DNA of 43,874 bases from Candidatus Desulfofervidus auxilii (GTDB lineage: Bacteria; Desulfobacterota; Desulfofervidia; Desulfofervidales; Desulfofervidaceae). Where the stretch lies: assembly GCA_030262725.1 (NCBI GenBank), contig JAJSZS010000016.1:1289-45162 (forward strand), in the 5' to 3' direction. The stretch's first letter is position 1. Each line of letters starts with the position of its first letter. The notes under the pieces were generated by a model, which had not been told where the DNA came from, made no database searches, and was given only the letters and a program-made list of their open reading frames with translations. Both the position numbers and the translations under genes were made by a program. Of this stretch, positions 18,320 through 27,292 are shown piece by piece.

Positions 18320-20017
18320 ATGAAAGAAGATATTTCTGAGGTTTCTTTTCCAAGTTTTCCTGCTGTTGTAATGGAACTTTTGCAATATACAGTTAGGGAA
18401 GATGCATGTGCTGAAGGAGCGGAGAGAATTATAAAAAAAGATCCTGCTCTTACAGCGGAGATTTTAAAAATAGCCAATAGCCCTCTTTATGGAAAGGGAA
18501 AGATCAGTAATCTTCGCCATGCTCTTACTTTTTTGGGATTAAATACTTTAAAATATCTAGCTATTACTATTGCTGTTACTGGTGTATTTTCAAAAATGGA
18601 AATGCTTGCTGATGAAACTGGATTTGATTTTACTGAATTTTGGTCTCATTCTTTGCGTATTGCTTCTATTTCTCAACAAATAGCACAAAAGATAAATTAT
18701 CAAGATCCAGAAGAAGCTTTTATTGCTGGTCTTTTACATGATCTGGGTCGTCTTATACTTGTTCAAAATTATCCTAAAAAATATTCAGAAATAGTAGAAA
18801 GTGTAAGTAAAGCAAAAATAAAGTCTTTTGAAAAAGCAGAAGAAGAAATTTTAGGTGTTACTCACACTGAAGTAGGAGCAAAACTTTTAGATTTTTGGAA
18901 TCTTCCTTCTGCATTTGTGGAGGTAGCCCAGTATCATCATCTTTCTTTATCTGAATTAAAAACCACCCTTGTCCAGATTGTTCATATTGCTCACAATATT
19001 GATAGTCTTTCTACCTTACCTCCTTATGACAGACCATTTGCTATGGAAGCAATATTGAGTGAAATACAGCAACATTGGAAATCAACTTGTGAAGATCTTG
19101 AAGAGATTTTAAAAACAGCTGAAATGCAAGTAGAAGTAATAGCTCAACATTTAGGCATCTCTTTGGAGGAGGCTGAGCTTAGAGTAAAGATGCCATTTCC
19201 TGAACAAGCTGAACTTTTAGCAAAACTTCTTATATTTCAAAACATTTGGTCAGATTTAAAAGATTATTCTATTAAAGGTATATTCAATCAAGCTGCTAGG
19301 GCATTGGCATTGGCTTTCGGTGTAAGGAGGTCTCTATATTTTATGTTAGATAAAGAAAAAAATATTTTAAAAGAAGTAACAATTGAAGGATTTCAAAGAC
19401 AACCATTTATTATTGAAAAAAAAGATTTAGTTTGGGAGGCTATTAGACAAAAAAGAATAGTAAGTTTTTTAGAATTAAAGAAAAAAGGTTTTTCTACTTT
19501 AAAAGAAATAGAAAGTTATTTTCCTGCAGATTTTATTATTATGCCTTTGTGGAATGGTGGTGAAATCATTGGTGTGGTTTTGTTGGAAATGTTTTTAGAT
19601 AAAAAAATAAGTTCTCTTTTGAGTTTTATTGCAGAACAAATAGCTACAAAGATAAAGATCTGTTTGCTTACTAAAGAAAGAGAGTTTTTAGTAAAAGAGA
19701 AAGAAAGAATAAGAGAAGCTTATCAAAGGAGTTTAGAAAAATTAATTGAACTGGAAAAAAGAACAGCTGCTATAGAAACAGCAGGTACTATTTCTCATAA
19801 GCTTAATCAATCTCTTACTGTAATTCAAGCTAGAATAGAACTTCTCTTACACAAGATTAAAGATAGAGAAGATATTAAATCTATTGTTAAGAAAGAATTG
19901 GATATTGTATTAGATGAAAGTAAAAAGATGAATGAATTTATTAAAAAATTACTTGAGTTAAAAACATATAAAACAAAATCTTATATTAATGGTGTTGAAA
20001 TTCTGGATGTTGAATGA
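18320..20017 (+). CDS. HDOD-GAF-DHp signalling protein without a kinase domain
   Basis: 565 residues. An HDOD domain (about 1-270) begins with SFPSFPAVVMELL and keeps the LLHDLGR motif. A GAF-like sensor domain covers about 305-440. A coiled coil leads into a histidine-kinase dimerisation helix with ISHKLNQSLTVIQ, His493. Only 72 residues follow and no N, G1 or G2 box of an HATPase domain is present. HDOD proteins usually act as output or scaffold modules. It could be phosphorylated in trans, or the H-box may be structural. ATGA overlap with the DUF434 gene suggests joint expression. Confidence 0.82.
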   Translation: MKEDISEVSFPSFPAVVMELLQYTVREDACAEGAERIIKKDPALTAEILKIANSPLYGKGKISNLRHALTFLGLNTLKYLAITIAVTGVFSKMEMLADETGFDFTEFWSHSLRIASISQQIAQKINYQDPEEAFIAGLLHDLGRLILVQNYPKKYSEIVESVSKAKIKSFEKAEEEILGVTHTEVGAKLLDFWNLPSAFVEVAQYHHLSLSELKTTLVQIVHIAHNIDSLSTLPPYDRPFAMEAILSEIQQHWKSTCEDLEEILKTAEMQVEVIAQHLGISLEEAELRVKMPFPEQAELLAKLLIFQNIWSDLKDYSIKGIFNQAARALALAFGVRRSLYFMLDKEKNILKEVTIEGFQRQPFIIEKKDLVWEAIRQKRIVSFLELKKKGFSTLKEIESYFPADFIIMPLWNGGEIIGVVLLEMFLDKKISSLLSFIAEQIATKIKICLLTKEREFLVKEKERIREAYQRSLEKLIELEKRTAAIETAGTISHKLNQSLTVIQARIELLLHKIKDREDIKSIVKKELDIVLDESKKMNEFIKKLLELKTYKTKSYINGVEILDVE

Positions 20018-20679
20018 AACTTCCTCATCAAGCAATTTCTCATTTACGTTTTTTACTCGATAAAGGATATTCATCTGGACAAGCTTTACAAATAATAGGA
20101 AATCGTTACCAACTCAATTCATGGGAGAGGAAATGGTTAGAAAGAGGAGTTTGTAGTATAAAGCAAGCAAAAATAAGGGAAAGGAAGAAAAAAGGCTTAT
20201 GGCGTTTAAGACAAGCTAAATTGGGAATAGATGGTCATAATGTATTAATTACTATAGAAAGTGCTATTAAAGGAAAACCTCTACTTTTAGCAGATGATGG
20301 TTTTATTAGAGATATGGCTGGTGTTTCAGCCAGTTATCAGCCTAGTTCCACTACAGAAAAGGCTTTAGAATTAATCTTTGAAATTTTAAAGCTTTATCAA
20401 CCTTTATGGCTTGATTGGTACTTTGATGCTCCTCTCTCATTTAGCGGGGAATTAGCAGCAAATGTGCGTAAAAAATTAAAAGATTATCATTTATCAGGCA
20501 CAGCTCAAGCAGTACCTGTGCCAGAACATTATCTCATACATCATGAATTAATTGCTACAAGTGATAGTGCATTAATAGATATATGTTCAGAAGTTATTGA
20601 TTTAGCAGGAGAAGTTTTAAAATTTTGTGGATTTTCTTTTTCTCTTTTTAAATTTAAAAACTTAAATGTAAATGAATAA
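20014..20679 (+). CDS. DUF434-family protein
   Basis: 221 residues. The N-terminal part (LRFLLDKGYSSGQALQIIGNRYQL) matches the DUF434 pattern; the C-terminal part has DGHNVLITIESA, DDGFIRDMAGVS and a TSDSALID ending. Spaced Asp residues (DG, DD, DW, D..D) resemble PIN-like metal sites, but I cannot show a nuclease. Function is unknown. It overlaps the HDOD gene by 4 bp and runs 26 bp into the unknown gene on the other strand. Confidence 0.72.
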   Translation: MKLPHQAISHLRFLLDKGYSSGQALQIIGNRYQLNSWERKWLERGVCSIKQAKIRERKKKGLWRLRQAKLGIDGHNVLITIESAIKGKPLLLADDGFIRDMAGVSASYQPSSTTEKALELIFEILKLYQPLWLDWYFDAPLSFSGELAANVRKKLKDYHLSGTAQAVPVPEHYLIHHELIATSDSALIDICSEVIDLAGEVLKFCGFSFSLFKFKNLNVNE

Positions 20680-21034
20680 TATCAGGCGTTAAAAAAAACT
20701 TACTTTCTTCTACTTTTTTCTTTATTGGAGAAAAAGTAAAGAAGAATTTTTTTTCTGCTTCTATAATTTTAAAGGTTTTAATAGCTTTAAGTGTAATTAC
20801 TGGAGCAATAGCAAAGGCATAAATAATTTTTCCAGATTCATCAAAGGCAACAATAGACAAAGGTTCTTCTTGAGATTTAGGTGGTCGATAATGAGGTATA
20901 GGTATAAGTTTTTTTTCTCTTATCCATTGAAAAAGAGCACATTTAATTGTATCTGCAATAATATTTTCATATCTTAAAGAAGCTGGTAATGTTTTTAAAG
21001 CCTTTTTTAAATAACTCTCAAGTTCCTTTTCCAT
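20654..21034 (-). CDS. Unknown 126-residue protein coupled to selA
   Basis: I do not recognise the family. The protein starts MEKELESYLKKALKTLP, has a central IVAFDESGKIIYAFAIAPV strand pair and a basic C-terminal half, with no membrane segment or signal peptide. Its ATG lies 17 bp inside the 3' end of selA, so it is translated with SelA. A link to selenium use is a guess from position only. Confidence 0.65.
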   Translation of the reverse strand: MEKELESYLKKALKTLPASLRYENIIADTIKCALFQWIREKKLIPIPHYRPPKSQEEPLSIVAFDESGKIIYAFAIAPVITLKAIKTFKIIEAEKKFFFTFSPIKKKVEESKFFLTPDIIHLHLSF

Positions 21035-22421
21035 AATTTTCCTCTAAAGCAGTTTTAATTAAATGAGGGATCATTTTTATTTCTTCATTAAGTATTGTGC
21101 GAACATCTAAATAAAGCATATCTTCTTCAATACGGGCAATAATTGGTGGATCTATTTGACGAAGTTTTTCTTCTAATTGAGAAACTGAAATATTTTTAGG
21201 TCTTAAAGCAACTACATAAGTAGGCAATGCTTCTCCTGGTAAAGAACCACCTCCTGCTTGAGAAATACTGGATTTTATTGTTAAAAAAATTTCTTTTTCT
21301 GAAATATATTTTTTAATAGCCCTTTTTAATTTCATTGCTTTTCTTTTTAATTCTTTTTGAGATATTGTAAGTAAATATAATGTAGGTATTTCTCTTATAG
21401 CCTTTTCTTCGTCTCGATAAAGTTTTAACGTACTTTCTAAAGCTGCTAATGTAAATTTATCAATACGAAGTGCTCGATTTAAAGGATTCTTTTTAATAGC
21501 CTCTAAATATGAACGTTTACCTAAAATAATTCCAGCCTGTGGCCCTCCTAAAAGTTTATCACCACTAAAACTTACAACAGAAACGCCTGTAGCTAGTGTT
21601 TCTTGCACTGTTGGCTCTTTTCCTATACCATATTTAGTAAGGTTAATAAAATTACCACTGCCTAAATCTTCAATTACTGGTAAATTATATTTTTCCCCTA
21701 AATTTACTAATTCTGTTAAAGAAACCTCTTTTGTAAATCCAATAATTTTAAAATTACTTTTATGTACCTTCATTAATAAAGCAGTTTCTTCATCAATAGC
21801 TTGCTCGTAATCATAAAGATGAGTGCGGTTTGTTGTGCCTACTTCTACTAATTTCACCCCACTTTTTCTCATAACATCAGGCATTCGAAAAGAACCTCCA
21901 ATTTCCACTAATTCACCTCGAGAAACTATAACCTTTTTCCCATATGCCAAAGTGTTTAAAATTAAAAATACAGCAGCTGCATTATTATTCACTACCATAG
22001 CTGCTTCAGCCCCAGTTAATTCACAAAGAAGCTCTTCAACATGAACATAACGGCTCCCTCTTTTGCCTATTTTTAGATCATATTCTAAATTGTTATAGTA
22101 ACGAGCAACCTCAATAAGATGAGAAATTGCCTCTTCAGCAAGAAGAGATCGTCCTAAGTTTGTATGTATTACTACACCAGTTGCATTTATTACCTTTTTT
22201 AAATGATTCTTTTGTTTTATTTTCAATCTTTTTATAATTTCGAAGATAATTTTTTTATAATCAACTTTGTTAATTTTATTATCTAAAATCCCTTTTCGAT
22301 ATATTTCAAGCACTTCTCGTATAGTATTTACTGCTAAATGTCTAGGAAAATTTTGTAAAATTAAATTTTCTTTTAATATCTCATCTACAGAAGGTATTTG
22401 TCTTAATAATTTTTCTTTCAC
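21018..22421 (-). CDS. selA: L-seryl-tRNA(Sec) selenium transferase
   Basis: 467 residues, family length. Features are RQIPSVDEIL at the N-terminus, VINATGVVIHTNLGRS, and the PLP lysine Lys289 in SFSGDKLLGGPQAG. SelA converts Ser-tRNA(Sec) to Sec-tRNA(Sec) with selenophosphate, so the organism should make selenoproteins; selB and selC are not in the window. The start is GTG with no Shine-Dalgarno, only 8 bases after a good -10, so the message may be leaderless. Confidence 0.96.
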   Translation of the reverse strand: MKEKLLRQIPSVDEILKENLILQNFPRHLAVNTIREVLEIYRKGILDNKINKVDYKKIIFEIIKRLKIKQKNHLKKVINATGVVIHTNLGRSLLAEEAISHLIEVARYYNNLEYDLKIGKRGSRYVHVEELLCELTGAEAAMVVNNNAAAVFLILNTLAYGKKVIVSRGELVEIGGSFRMPDVMRKSGVKLVEVGTTNRTHLYDYEQAIDEETALLMKVHKSNFKIIGFTKEVSLTELVNLGEKYNLPVIEDLGSGNFINLTKYGIGKEPTVQETLATGVSVVSFSGDKLLGGPQAGIILGKRSYLEAIKKNPLNRALRIDKFTLAALESTLKLYRDEEKAIREIPTLYLLTISQKELKRKAMKLKRAIKKYISEKEIFLTIKSSISQAGGGSLPGEALPTYVVALRPKNISVSQLEEKLRQIDPPIIARIEEDMLYLDVRTILNEEIKMIPHLIKTALEENYGKGT

Positions 22422-22429
22422 AATTTTAA

Positions 22430-22458
22430 ATCATATTATAGCATATAATTTCTGTCAA
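22430..22458 (-). promoter_or_regulatory. Promoter of selA
   Basis: Minus strand TTGACA (22453-22458), 17-base spacer, TATGAT (22430-22435). The selA start codon is at 22421, so transcription should begin at or next to it. Confidence 0.75.
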
Positions 22459-22465
22459 ATGCTGC

Positions 22466-22494
22466 TTGACATTTTTCAAGAAAATTGTTATAAA
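22466..22494 (+). promoter_or_regulatory. Promoter of rho
   Basis: TTGACA (22466-22471), 17-base spacer, TATAAA (22489-22494). The leader to the rho ATG is about 110 bases. It is back to back with the selA promoter; the -35 boxes are 7 bases apart. Confidence 0.82.
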
Positions 22495-22609
22495 AAAATT
22501 ACCCGCCTACAGGTGTATTAAATCTATTAAGTGGGACAGATTTGTTTAAGAAAATTTTAAGGTTTCCTAGGATATTAATTAAGATATCTTGATTTAATGA
22601 GGGAGGAGC

Positions 22610-23857
22610 ATGAATTTAACTCAACTTAAAGCAATGAAGATTAGTGAATTACTTAACCTAGCGCGTGAACTTAATGTAGAAAGTACACCTGGGATGAGCA
22701 AACAGGAGTTGATTTTCACTCTGTTGCAGACGCAGGCAGAGAGGAATGAAGCAATTTATGGTGAAGGGGTATTGGAAGTTTTGCCAGATGGTTTTGGTTT
22801 TTTGCGTTCCAGTTTTAACAATTATTTTCCTGGCCCTGATGATATATATGTTTCTCCTTCTCAGATTAAAAAATTTGGTCTCCGTACTGGAGATACTATT
22901 AAAGGTGAAATAAGACCACCTAAAGAAGGTGAAAAATATTTTGCTCTTTTAAAAGTAGAAAGTATAAATTTTGAACCACCAGAGAAAGCGAAAGAAATTG
23001 TAGCCTTTGACCACCTTACTCCTCTTTTTCCGAATGAGAAAATTCAATTGGAATATGATCCTAAAAATTATTCTACTCGTATTATGGATTTACTTACACC
23101 TATTGGTAAGGGACAGCGTGGGCTTATTGTTGCACCTCCTCGTACAGGTAAAACTATGTTATTAAAAGATATTGCTCATGCTATAGAAGCAAATCATCCT
23201 GAAATATATTTAATTGTATTACTTATAGATGAAAGGCCAGAAGAGGTTACAGATTGGGTACGCACTGTTCGAGCAGAGGTGATTAGTTCTACATTTGATG
23301 AACCTGCTCACAGGCATATTCATGTAGCAGAGATGGTGATTGAGAAAGCAAAACGTCTTGTAGAATATAAGCATGATGTAGTTATTCTTTTAGATAGTAT
23401 TACTCGTCTTGCAAGGGCTTATAATACTGTTGTTCCAGCCAGTGGTAAAATCCTTTCTGGAGGTATAGATGCTCATGCTTTACATAGACCTAAACGGTTT
23501 TTTGGTGCAGCCCGTAATATTGAAGAAGGTGGTAGTCTTACAATTATTGCTACAGCCTTAATTGAGACAGGAAGTCGTATGGATGAAGTAATATTTGAAG
23601 AGTTTAAAGGTACAGGTAATTTAGAGATTCATTTAGATAGACGTTTAAGTGATAAGAGGGTTTTTCCAGCTATTGATATTAATAAATCTGGAACTAGAAG
23701 AGAAGAGTTATTAACAGACCCAAAGTACCTTCCTCGTATCTGGTTATTACGGAAATTGCTTGCTCCTCTTAACCCTGTTGATGCTATGGAATTTTTATTG
23801 GATAAAATTAGAGCTACTGAGACAAATGAAGAATTTTTAAATTCTATGAACCAATAG
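22610..23857 (+). CDS. rho: Transcription termination factor Rho
   Basis: 415 residues: a Rho_N helix bundle (1-45), a cold-shock-like RNA-binding domain with DGFGFLRS (about 63-130), Walker A APPRTGKT and Walker [17 protein letters not shown], then the Q/R-loop [21 protein letters not shown] hexameric RNA helicase that ends untranslated transcripts. GGAGGAG precedes the ATG. The 110-base leader has room for autogenous attenuation, which is known for rho in other bacteria. Confidence 0.98.
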   Translation: MNLTQLKAMKISELLNLARELNVESTPGMSKQELIFTLLQTQAERNEAIYGEGVLEVLPDGFGFLRSSFNNYFPGPDDIYVSPSQIKKFGLRTGDTIKGEIRPPKEGEKYFALLKVESINFEPPEKAKEIVAFDHLTPLFPNEKIQLEYDPKNYSTRIMDLLTPIGKGQRGLIVAPPRTGKTMLLKDIAHAIEANHPEIYLIVLLIDERPEEVTDWVRTVRAEVISSTFDEPAHRHIHVAEMVIEKAKRLVEYKHDVVILLDSITRLARAYNTVVPASGKILSGGIDAHALHRPKRFFGAARNIEEGGSLTIIATALIETGSRMDEVIFEEFKGTGNLEIHLDRRLSDKRVFPAIDINKSGTRREELLTDPKYLPRIWLLRKLLAPLNPVDAMEFLLDKIRATETNEEFLNSMNQ

Positions 23858-23887
23858 CTTGCCAAAATAAAAAAATAAGTTATAAAG

Positions 23888-23906
23888 CCTCTTTTGAAAA
23901 AGGAGG
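23888..23906 (+). promoter_or_regulatory. Hairpin covering the rpmE ribosome binding site
   Basis: CCTCTTTT (23888-23895) can pair with AAAGGAGG (23899-23906), one G-T wobble, loop of 3. The 3' arm is the AAGGAGG Shine-Dalgarno of L31, so folding would hide it. No T-run follows, so it is not a terminator. Confidence 0.55.
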
Positions 23907-23911
23907 AAAAT

Positions 23912-24127
23912 ATGAAAAAAGGTATTCATCCGAAGTATTATCGTACAAAAATTCGCTGTGCTTGTGGTTTTGAGCTAGAAGTTGGTTCTACTAAAAAAGA
24001 TATTAAAGTAGAGATATGTGCTCGTTGTCATCCTTTTTTTACAGGAAAGGAAAAATTGATTGATGCAGCAGGTCAAATAGAAAAATTTAGAAGAAAATAT
24101 GGAATTCCTGAAAAAGAAGAATCATGA
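23912..24127 (+). CDS. rpmE: Ribosomal protein L31 (zinc-binding form)
   Basis: 71 residues from ATG 23912, which has AAGGAGG in front. A longer frame from TTG 23894 would translate the Shine-Dalgarno and is rejected. [10 protein letters not shown] is the normal L31 start. CAC and CARC provide four metal-binding cysteines (the C+ type). L31 bridges the ribosomal subunits and can serve as a zinc store. The gene overlaps prfA by ATGA. Confidence 0.95.
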   Translation: MKKGIHPKYYRTKIRCACGFELEVGSTKKDIKVEICARCHPFFTGKEKLIDAAGQIEKFRRKYGIPEKEES

Positions 24128-25194
24128 AGGGTTTTTTGCAAAAATTAGATGAGATAGAAAAAAAATTTAAACACTTGGAGTCTGTTCTAGCAGATCCAAA
24201 TGCTTTAAAAGATCCAGAGAGATATAAAAAGTATGCTAAGGAACATGCTGAATTAGCTCGTATTGTTCAAACTTATCAAGAATATAAAAAATTGGAAAAG
24301 GAATTGGAGGAGAGTAAAGAGCTTTTAAAAGAAAAGGATGAGGAATTAAAGGCATTAGCTAAAGAAGAGATTGCACGATTGAAAGAGAAAATAGCAGAAA
24401 AAGAAAAGGAACTTAAAATTTCACTTTTACCAAAGGATCCAAATGATGAGAAAAATATTATTTTAGAAATTAGAGCTGGCACTGGTGGTGAAGAGGCAGC
24501 CCTTTTTGCGGCTGAGCTTTTTAAAATGTATAGTAAATATGCGGAAAGAAAAGGTTGGCGTGTAGAGATTTTAAGTTCTCATTTTACAGGTCTTGGTGGT
24601 GTAAAGGAAATTATTGCTCTTATAGAAGGGAAAGGAGCATATAGTCGATTGAAATATGAAAGTGGTGTACATAGAGTTCAAAGAGTACCAGAAACAGAGT
24701 CTCAAGGTAGAATTCATACTTCAGCAGTGACAGTAGCTATTTTGCCTGAAGCAGAAGAAATAGATGTAACCATTGATCCAAAAGATTTAAAGATTGAAGT
24801 ATTTAGAGCCTCTGGGCCAGGTGGACAACATGTCAATGTGACTGATTCAGCTGTAAGAATTACTCATATACCCACAGGTATAGTTGTGCAGTGTCAGGAT
24901 GAGCGTTCACAACATAAAAATAAAGCAAAGGCAATGAAGATTTTAAGAGCACGTTTATTAGAAAAAAAGAGACAAGAACAAGAAGAACAGATTGCTAAAG
25001 AAAGAAGAAGTCAAATAGGTAGTGGTGATAGGAGTGAACGTATCCGTACATATAATTTTCCTCAAGGTCGTGTTACAGATCACCGTATTGGTTTAACTTT
25101 ATATCGTTTAGAAGATGTTTTAGAGGGTAATTTAGATGAAATCATAGATGCCCTTGTTACTCATTATCAAGCAGAGGCCATTAAGGCCATGTAA
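24124..25194 (+). CDS. prfA: Peptide chain release factor 1
   Basis: 356 residues. GPGGQHVN carries the GGQ that triggers peptide release, and [10 protein letters not shown] carries the P-x-T form of RF1 (RF2 would show SPF), so it should read UAA and UAG. Its modifying enzyme prmC follows with no gap. Confidence 0.97.
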   Translation: MKGFLQKLDEIEKKFKHLESVLADPNALKDPERYKKYAKEHAELARIVQTYQEYKKLEKELEESKELLKEKDEELKALAKEEIARLKEKIAEKEKELKISLLPKDPNDEKNIILEIRAGTGGEEAALFAAELFKMYSKYAERKGWRVEILSSHFTGLGGVKEIIALIEGKGAYSRLKYESGVHRVQRVPETESQGRIHTSAVTVAILPEAEEIDVTIDPKDLKIEVFRASGPGGQHVNVTDSAVRITHIPTGIVVQCQDERSQHKNKAKAMKILRARLLEKKRQEQEEQIAKERRSQIGSGDRSERIRTYNFPQGRVTDHRIGLTLYRLEDVLEGNLDEIIDALVTHYQAEAIKAM

Positions 25195-26052
25195 ATGGCA
25201 GAAGTCTGGACTATCAAAGATCTCCTTCAATGGACAACAGAATATTTTAAGAAAAAACAAATAGATGCCCCACATTTAACAGCAGAGCTTTTACTTGCCC
25301 ATGTCCTAAATAAAGATAGGCTTTATCTTTATTTAAATTATGATCAACCACTTAATCAAAAAGAATTAAGTCTTTTTAAAAATTTAATAAAACGTCGTTT
25401 AAAACGTGAGCCATTAGCCTATATACTTGGGGAGCAAATCTTTTTCTCTCTTTCTTTTAAAGTAAATTCATCTGTTCTTATTCCAAGACCAGAGACAGAA
25501 AATTTAGTAGAAATAGCTTTAAAAATTATTCAAGAAAATTATAAAAAACCTATAATTTTAGATTGGGGTACAGGAAGTGGCGTTATTGCCATTTGTTTAG
25601 CCAAAAAAATTCCAAAAGCTACTATTTTTGGTATAGATATTTCTTTTTCTGCCTTAAATATTGCCAGAGAAAATGCCTATAGACATAAAGTAAAAGTTTT
25701 TTTTCTCCTTACAAAAAACTTCTGTTTTAAAGAAAAAACATTTGATGTAATTGTAAGTAATCCTCCTTATATAGAAACAGATACAATTCCTACTTTAGCA
25801 CCAGAGATTCAATATGAACCAAGGGAAGCATTAGATGGAGGGAAGGATGGATTAAAATATATAAAATATCTTATTATTCATAGTCATATTTTTTTGAAAA
25901 AAAATGGCTGGCTTATTATGGAAATTGGCTATAATCAGGCAGAAGCAGTGAATAAAATTATATCGTCTAAAAATTGGTATTCACCTCTGTTTTTCAAAGA
26001 TGATGCTGGACATAAAAGGGTAGTTGCGTTAAGAAAAAGAGGAGATGGCTAA
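25195..26052 (+). CDS. prmC: Release-factor glutamine N5-methyltransferase
   Basis: 285 residues: an N-terminal helical domain, [11 protein letters not shown], the SAM loop [11 protein letters not shown] and the catalytic NPPY in VSNPPYIE. It methylates the Gln of GGQ in RF1/RF2. It starts directly after the prfA stop and overlaps murA by 8 bp. Confidence 0.96.
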   Translation: MAEVWTIKDLLQWTTEYFKKKQIDAPHLTAELLLAHVLNKDRLYLYLNYDQPLNQKELSLFKNLIKRRLKREPLAYILGEQIFFSLSFKVNSSVLIPRPETENLVEIALKIIQENYKKPIILDWGTGSGVIAICLAKKIPKATIFGIDISFSALNIARENAYRHKVKVFFLLTKNFCFKEKTFDVIVSNPPYIETDTIPTLAPEIQYEPREALDGGKDGLKYIKYLIIHSHIFLKKNGWLIMEIGYNQAEAVNKIISSKNWYSPLFFKDDAGHKRVVALRKRGDG

Positions 26053-27292
26053 ATTTATTATTCAAGGTGGTAGACCATTAAAAGGTGAGGTAGTTATTAG
26101 TGGGGCTAAAAATGCTGCTTTACCTATGCTTACAGCCAGTCTTCTTACTAGAGAAAAAATAATATATCACTGTGTTCCTCAATTGATGGATATTTATACT
26201 ATTAAAAAACTTCTTTCAAATTTAGGAGTAAGATTTTCCACTACAGAACCTCTTATAGCACATGCAGAAGAATTAAAAAGTCATTGTGCACCTTATGAAT
26301 TAGTACGCACTATGAGAGCATCTATTTTGGTTTTGGGTCCTCTTTTAGCTCGTGAAGGTAAAGCTTATGTAAGTTTGCCTGGTGGATGCGCTATTGGTGC
26401 TAGACCTGTAGATCTACATTTAAGAGGTCTGAGTCAAATGGGGGCAGAGATTAAATTAGAAAAAGGCTATATTAATGCTAAAGTAAAACGTTTAAAAGGA
26501 ACAGAGATTTATTTAGATGTACCTACTGTTACTGGTACAGAAAATTTGATGATGGCTGCTTGTTTAGCTAAAGGGGTGACAATTTTAAAAAATGCTGCTC
26601 GTGAGCCAGAAGTAGTAGCATTAGCACAAATGCTTAAAAAAATGGGGGCTGAAATAGAAGGAGAAGGTACAGACACTATTATTATTAAAGGTGTGGAAGG
26701 TTTAAATGGTACAGAATGTACAATCATTCCTGATAGGATAGAAGCAGGCACTTATATGGTTGCTGCTGCTATTACAGGTGGAGAAATTGTTCTTAAAAAT
26801 TGTCGTTTAGAACACTTAGGGGCAGTAATAGGTAAGTTAAAAGAGGCAGGTGTAAAGTTCATTGAAGAAAATGATGTAATAAAGGTGAAAGCACCTGAAA
26901 TTATTAAAAGTACAGATGTTACTACACTACCTTACCCTGGTTTCCCCACTGATATGCAAGCTCAATTTATGGCACTTATGTGTTTAGGTGATGGGGTAAG
27001 TGTTATTACTGAACGTATTTTTGAAAATCGTTTTATGCATGTGTTGGAATTAAAGCGTATGGGGGCTGATATAAAGATTGATGGTGCAAGTGCAATAGTA
27101 AGAGGAGTGTCAAAATTAATGGGTGCACCAGTTATGGCTACAGATTTAAGGGCAAGTGCATCTTTAATTTTAGCTGGTTTAGCAGCAGAAGGAGTTACAG
27201 AAGTTGACCGAATTTATCATTTGGATCGTGGTTATGAAAGAATGGAGATGAAATTAAAGGCTCTAGGGGCAGAGATTGAAAGGGTGGCTTAA
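26045..27292 (+). CDS. murA: UDP-N-acetylglucosamine 1-carboxyvinyltransferase
   Basis: 415 residues with the EPSP-synthase fold. [11 protein letters not shown] is near the N-terminus, and Cys115 in [10 protein letters not shown] is the general acid and fosfomycin target, so the enzyme should be fosfomycin-sensitive in principle. It catalyses the first committed step of peptidoglycan synthesis. It overlaps prmC by 8 bp and comEC by 17 bp. Confidence 0.97.
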   Translation: MAKFIIQGGRPLKGEVVISGAKNAALPMLTASLLTREKIIYHCVPQLMDIYTIKKLLSNLGVRFSTTEPLIAHAEELKSHCAPYELVRTMRASILVLGPLLAREGKAYVSLPGGCAIGARPVDLHLRGLSQMGAEIKLEKGYINAKVKRLKGTEIYLDVPTVTGTENLMMAACLAKGVTILKNAAREPEVVALAQMLKKMGAEIEGEGTDTIIIKGVEGLNGTECTIIPDRIEAGTYMVAAAITGGEIVLKNCRLEHLGAVIGKLKEAGVKFIEENDVIKVKAPEIIKSTDVTTLPYPGFPTDMQAQFMALMCLGDGVSVITERIFENRFMHVLELKRMGADIKIDGASAIVRGVSKLMGAPVMATDLRASASLILAGLAAEGVTEVDRIYHLDRGYERMEMKLKALGAEIERVA

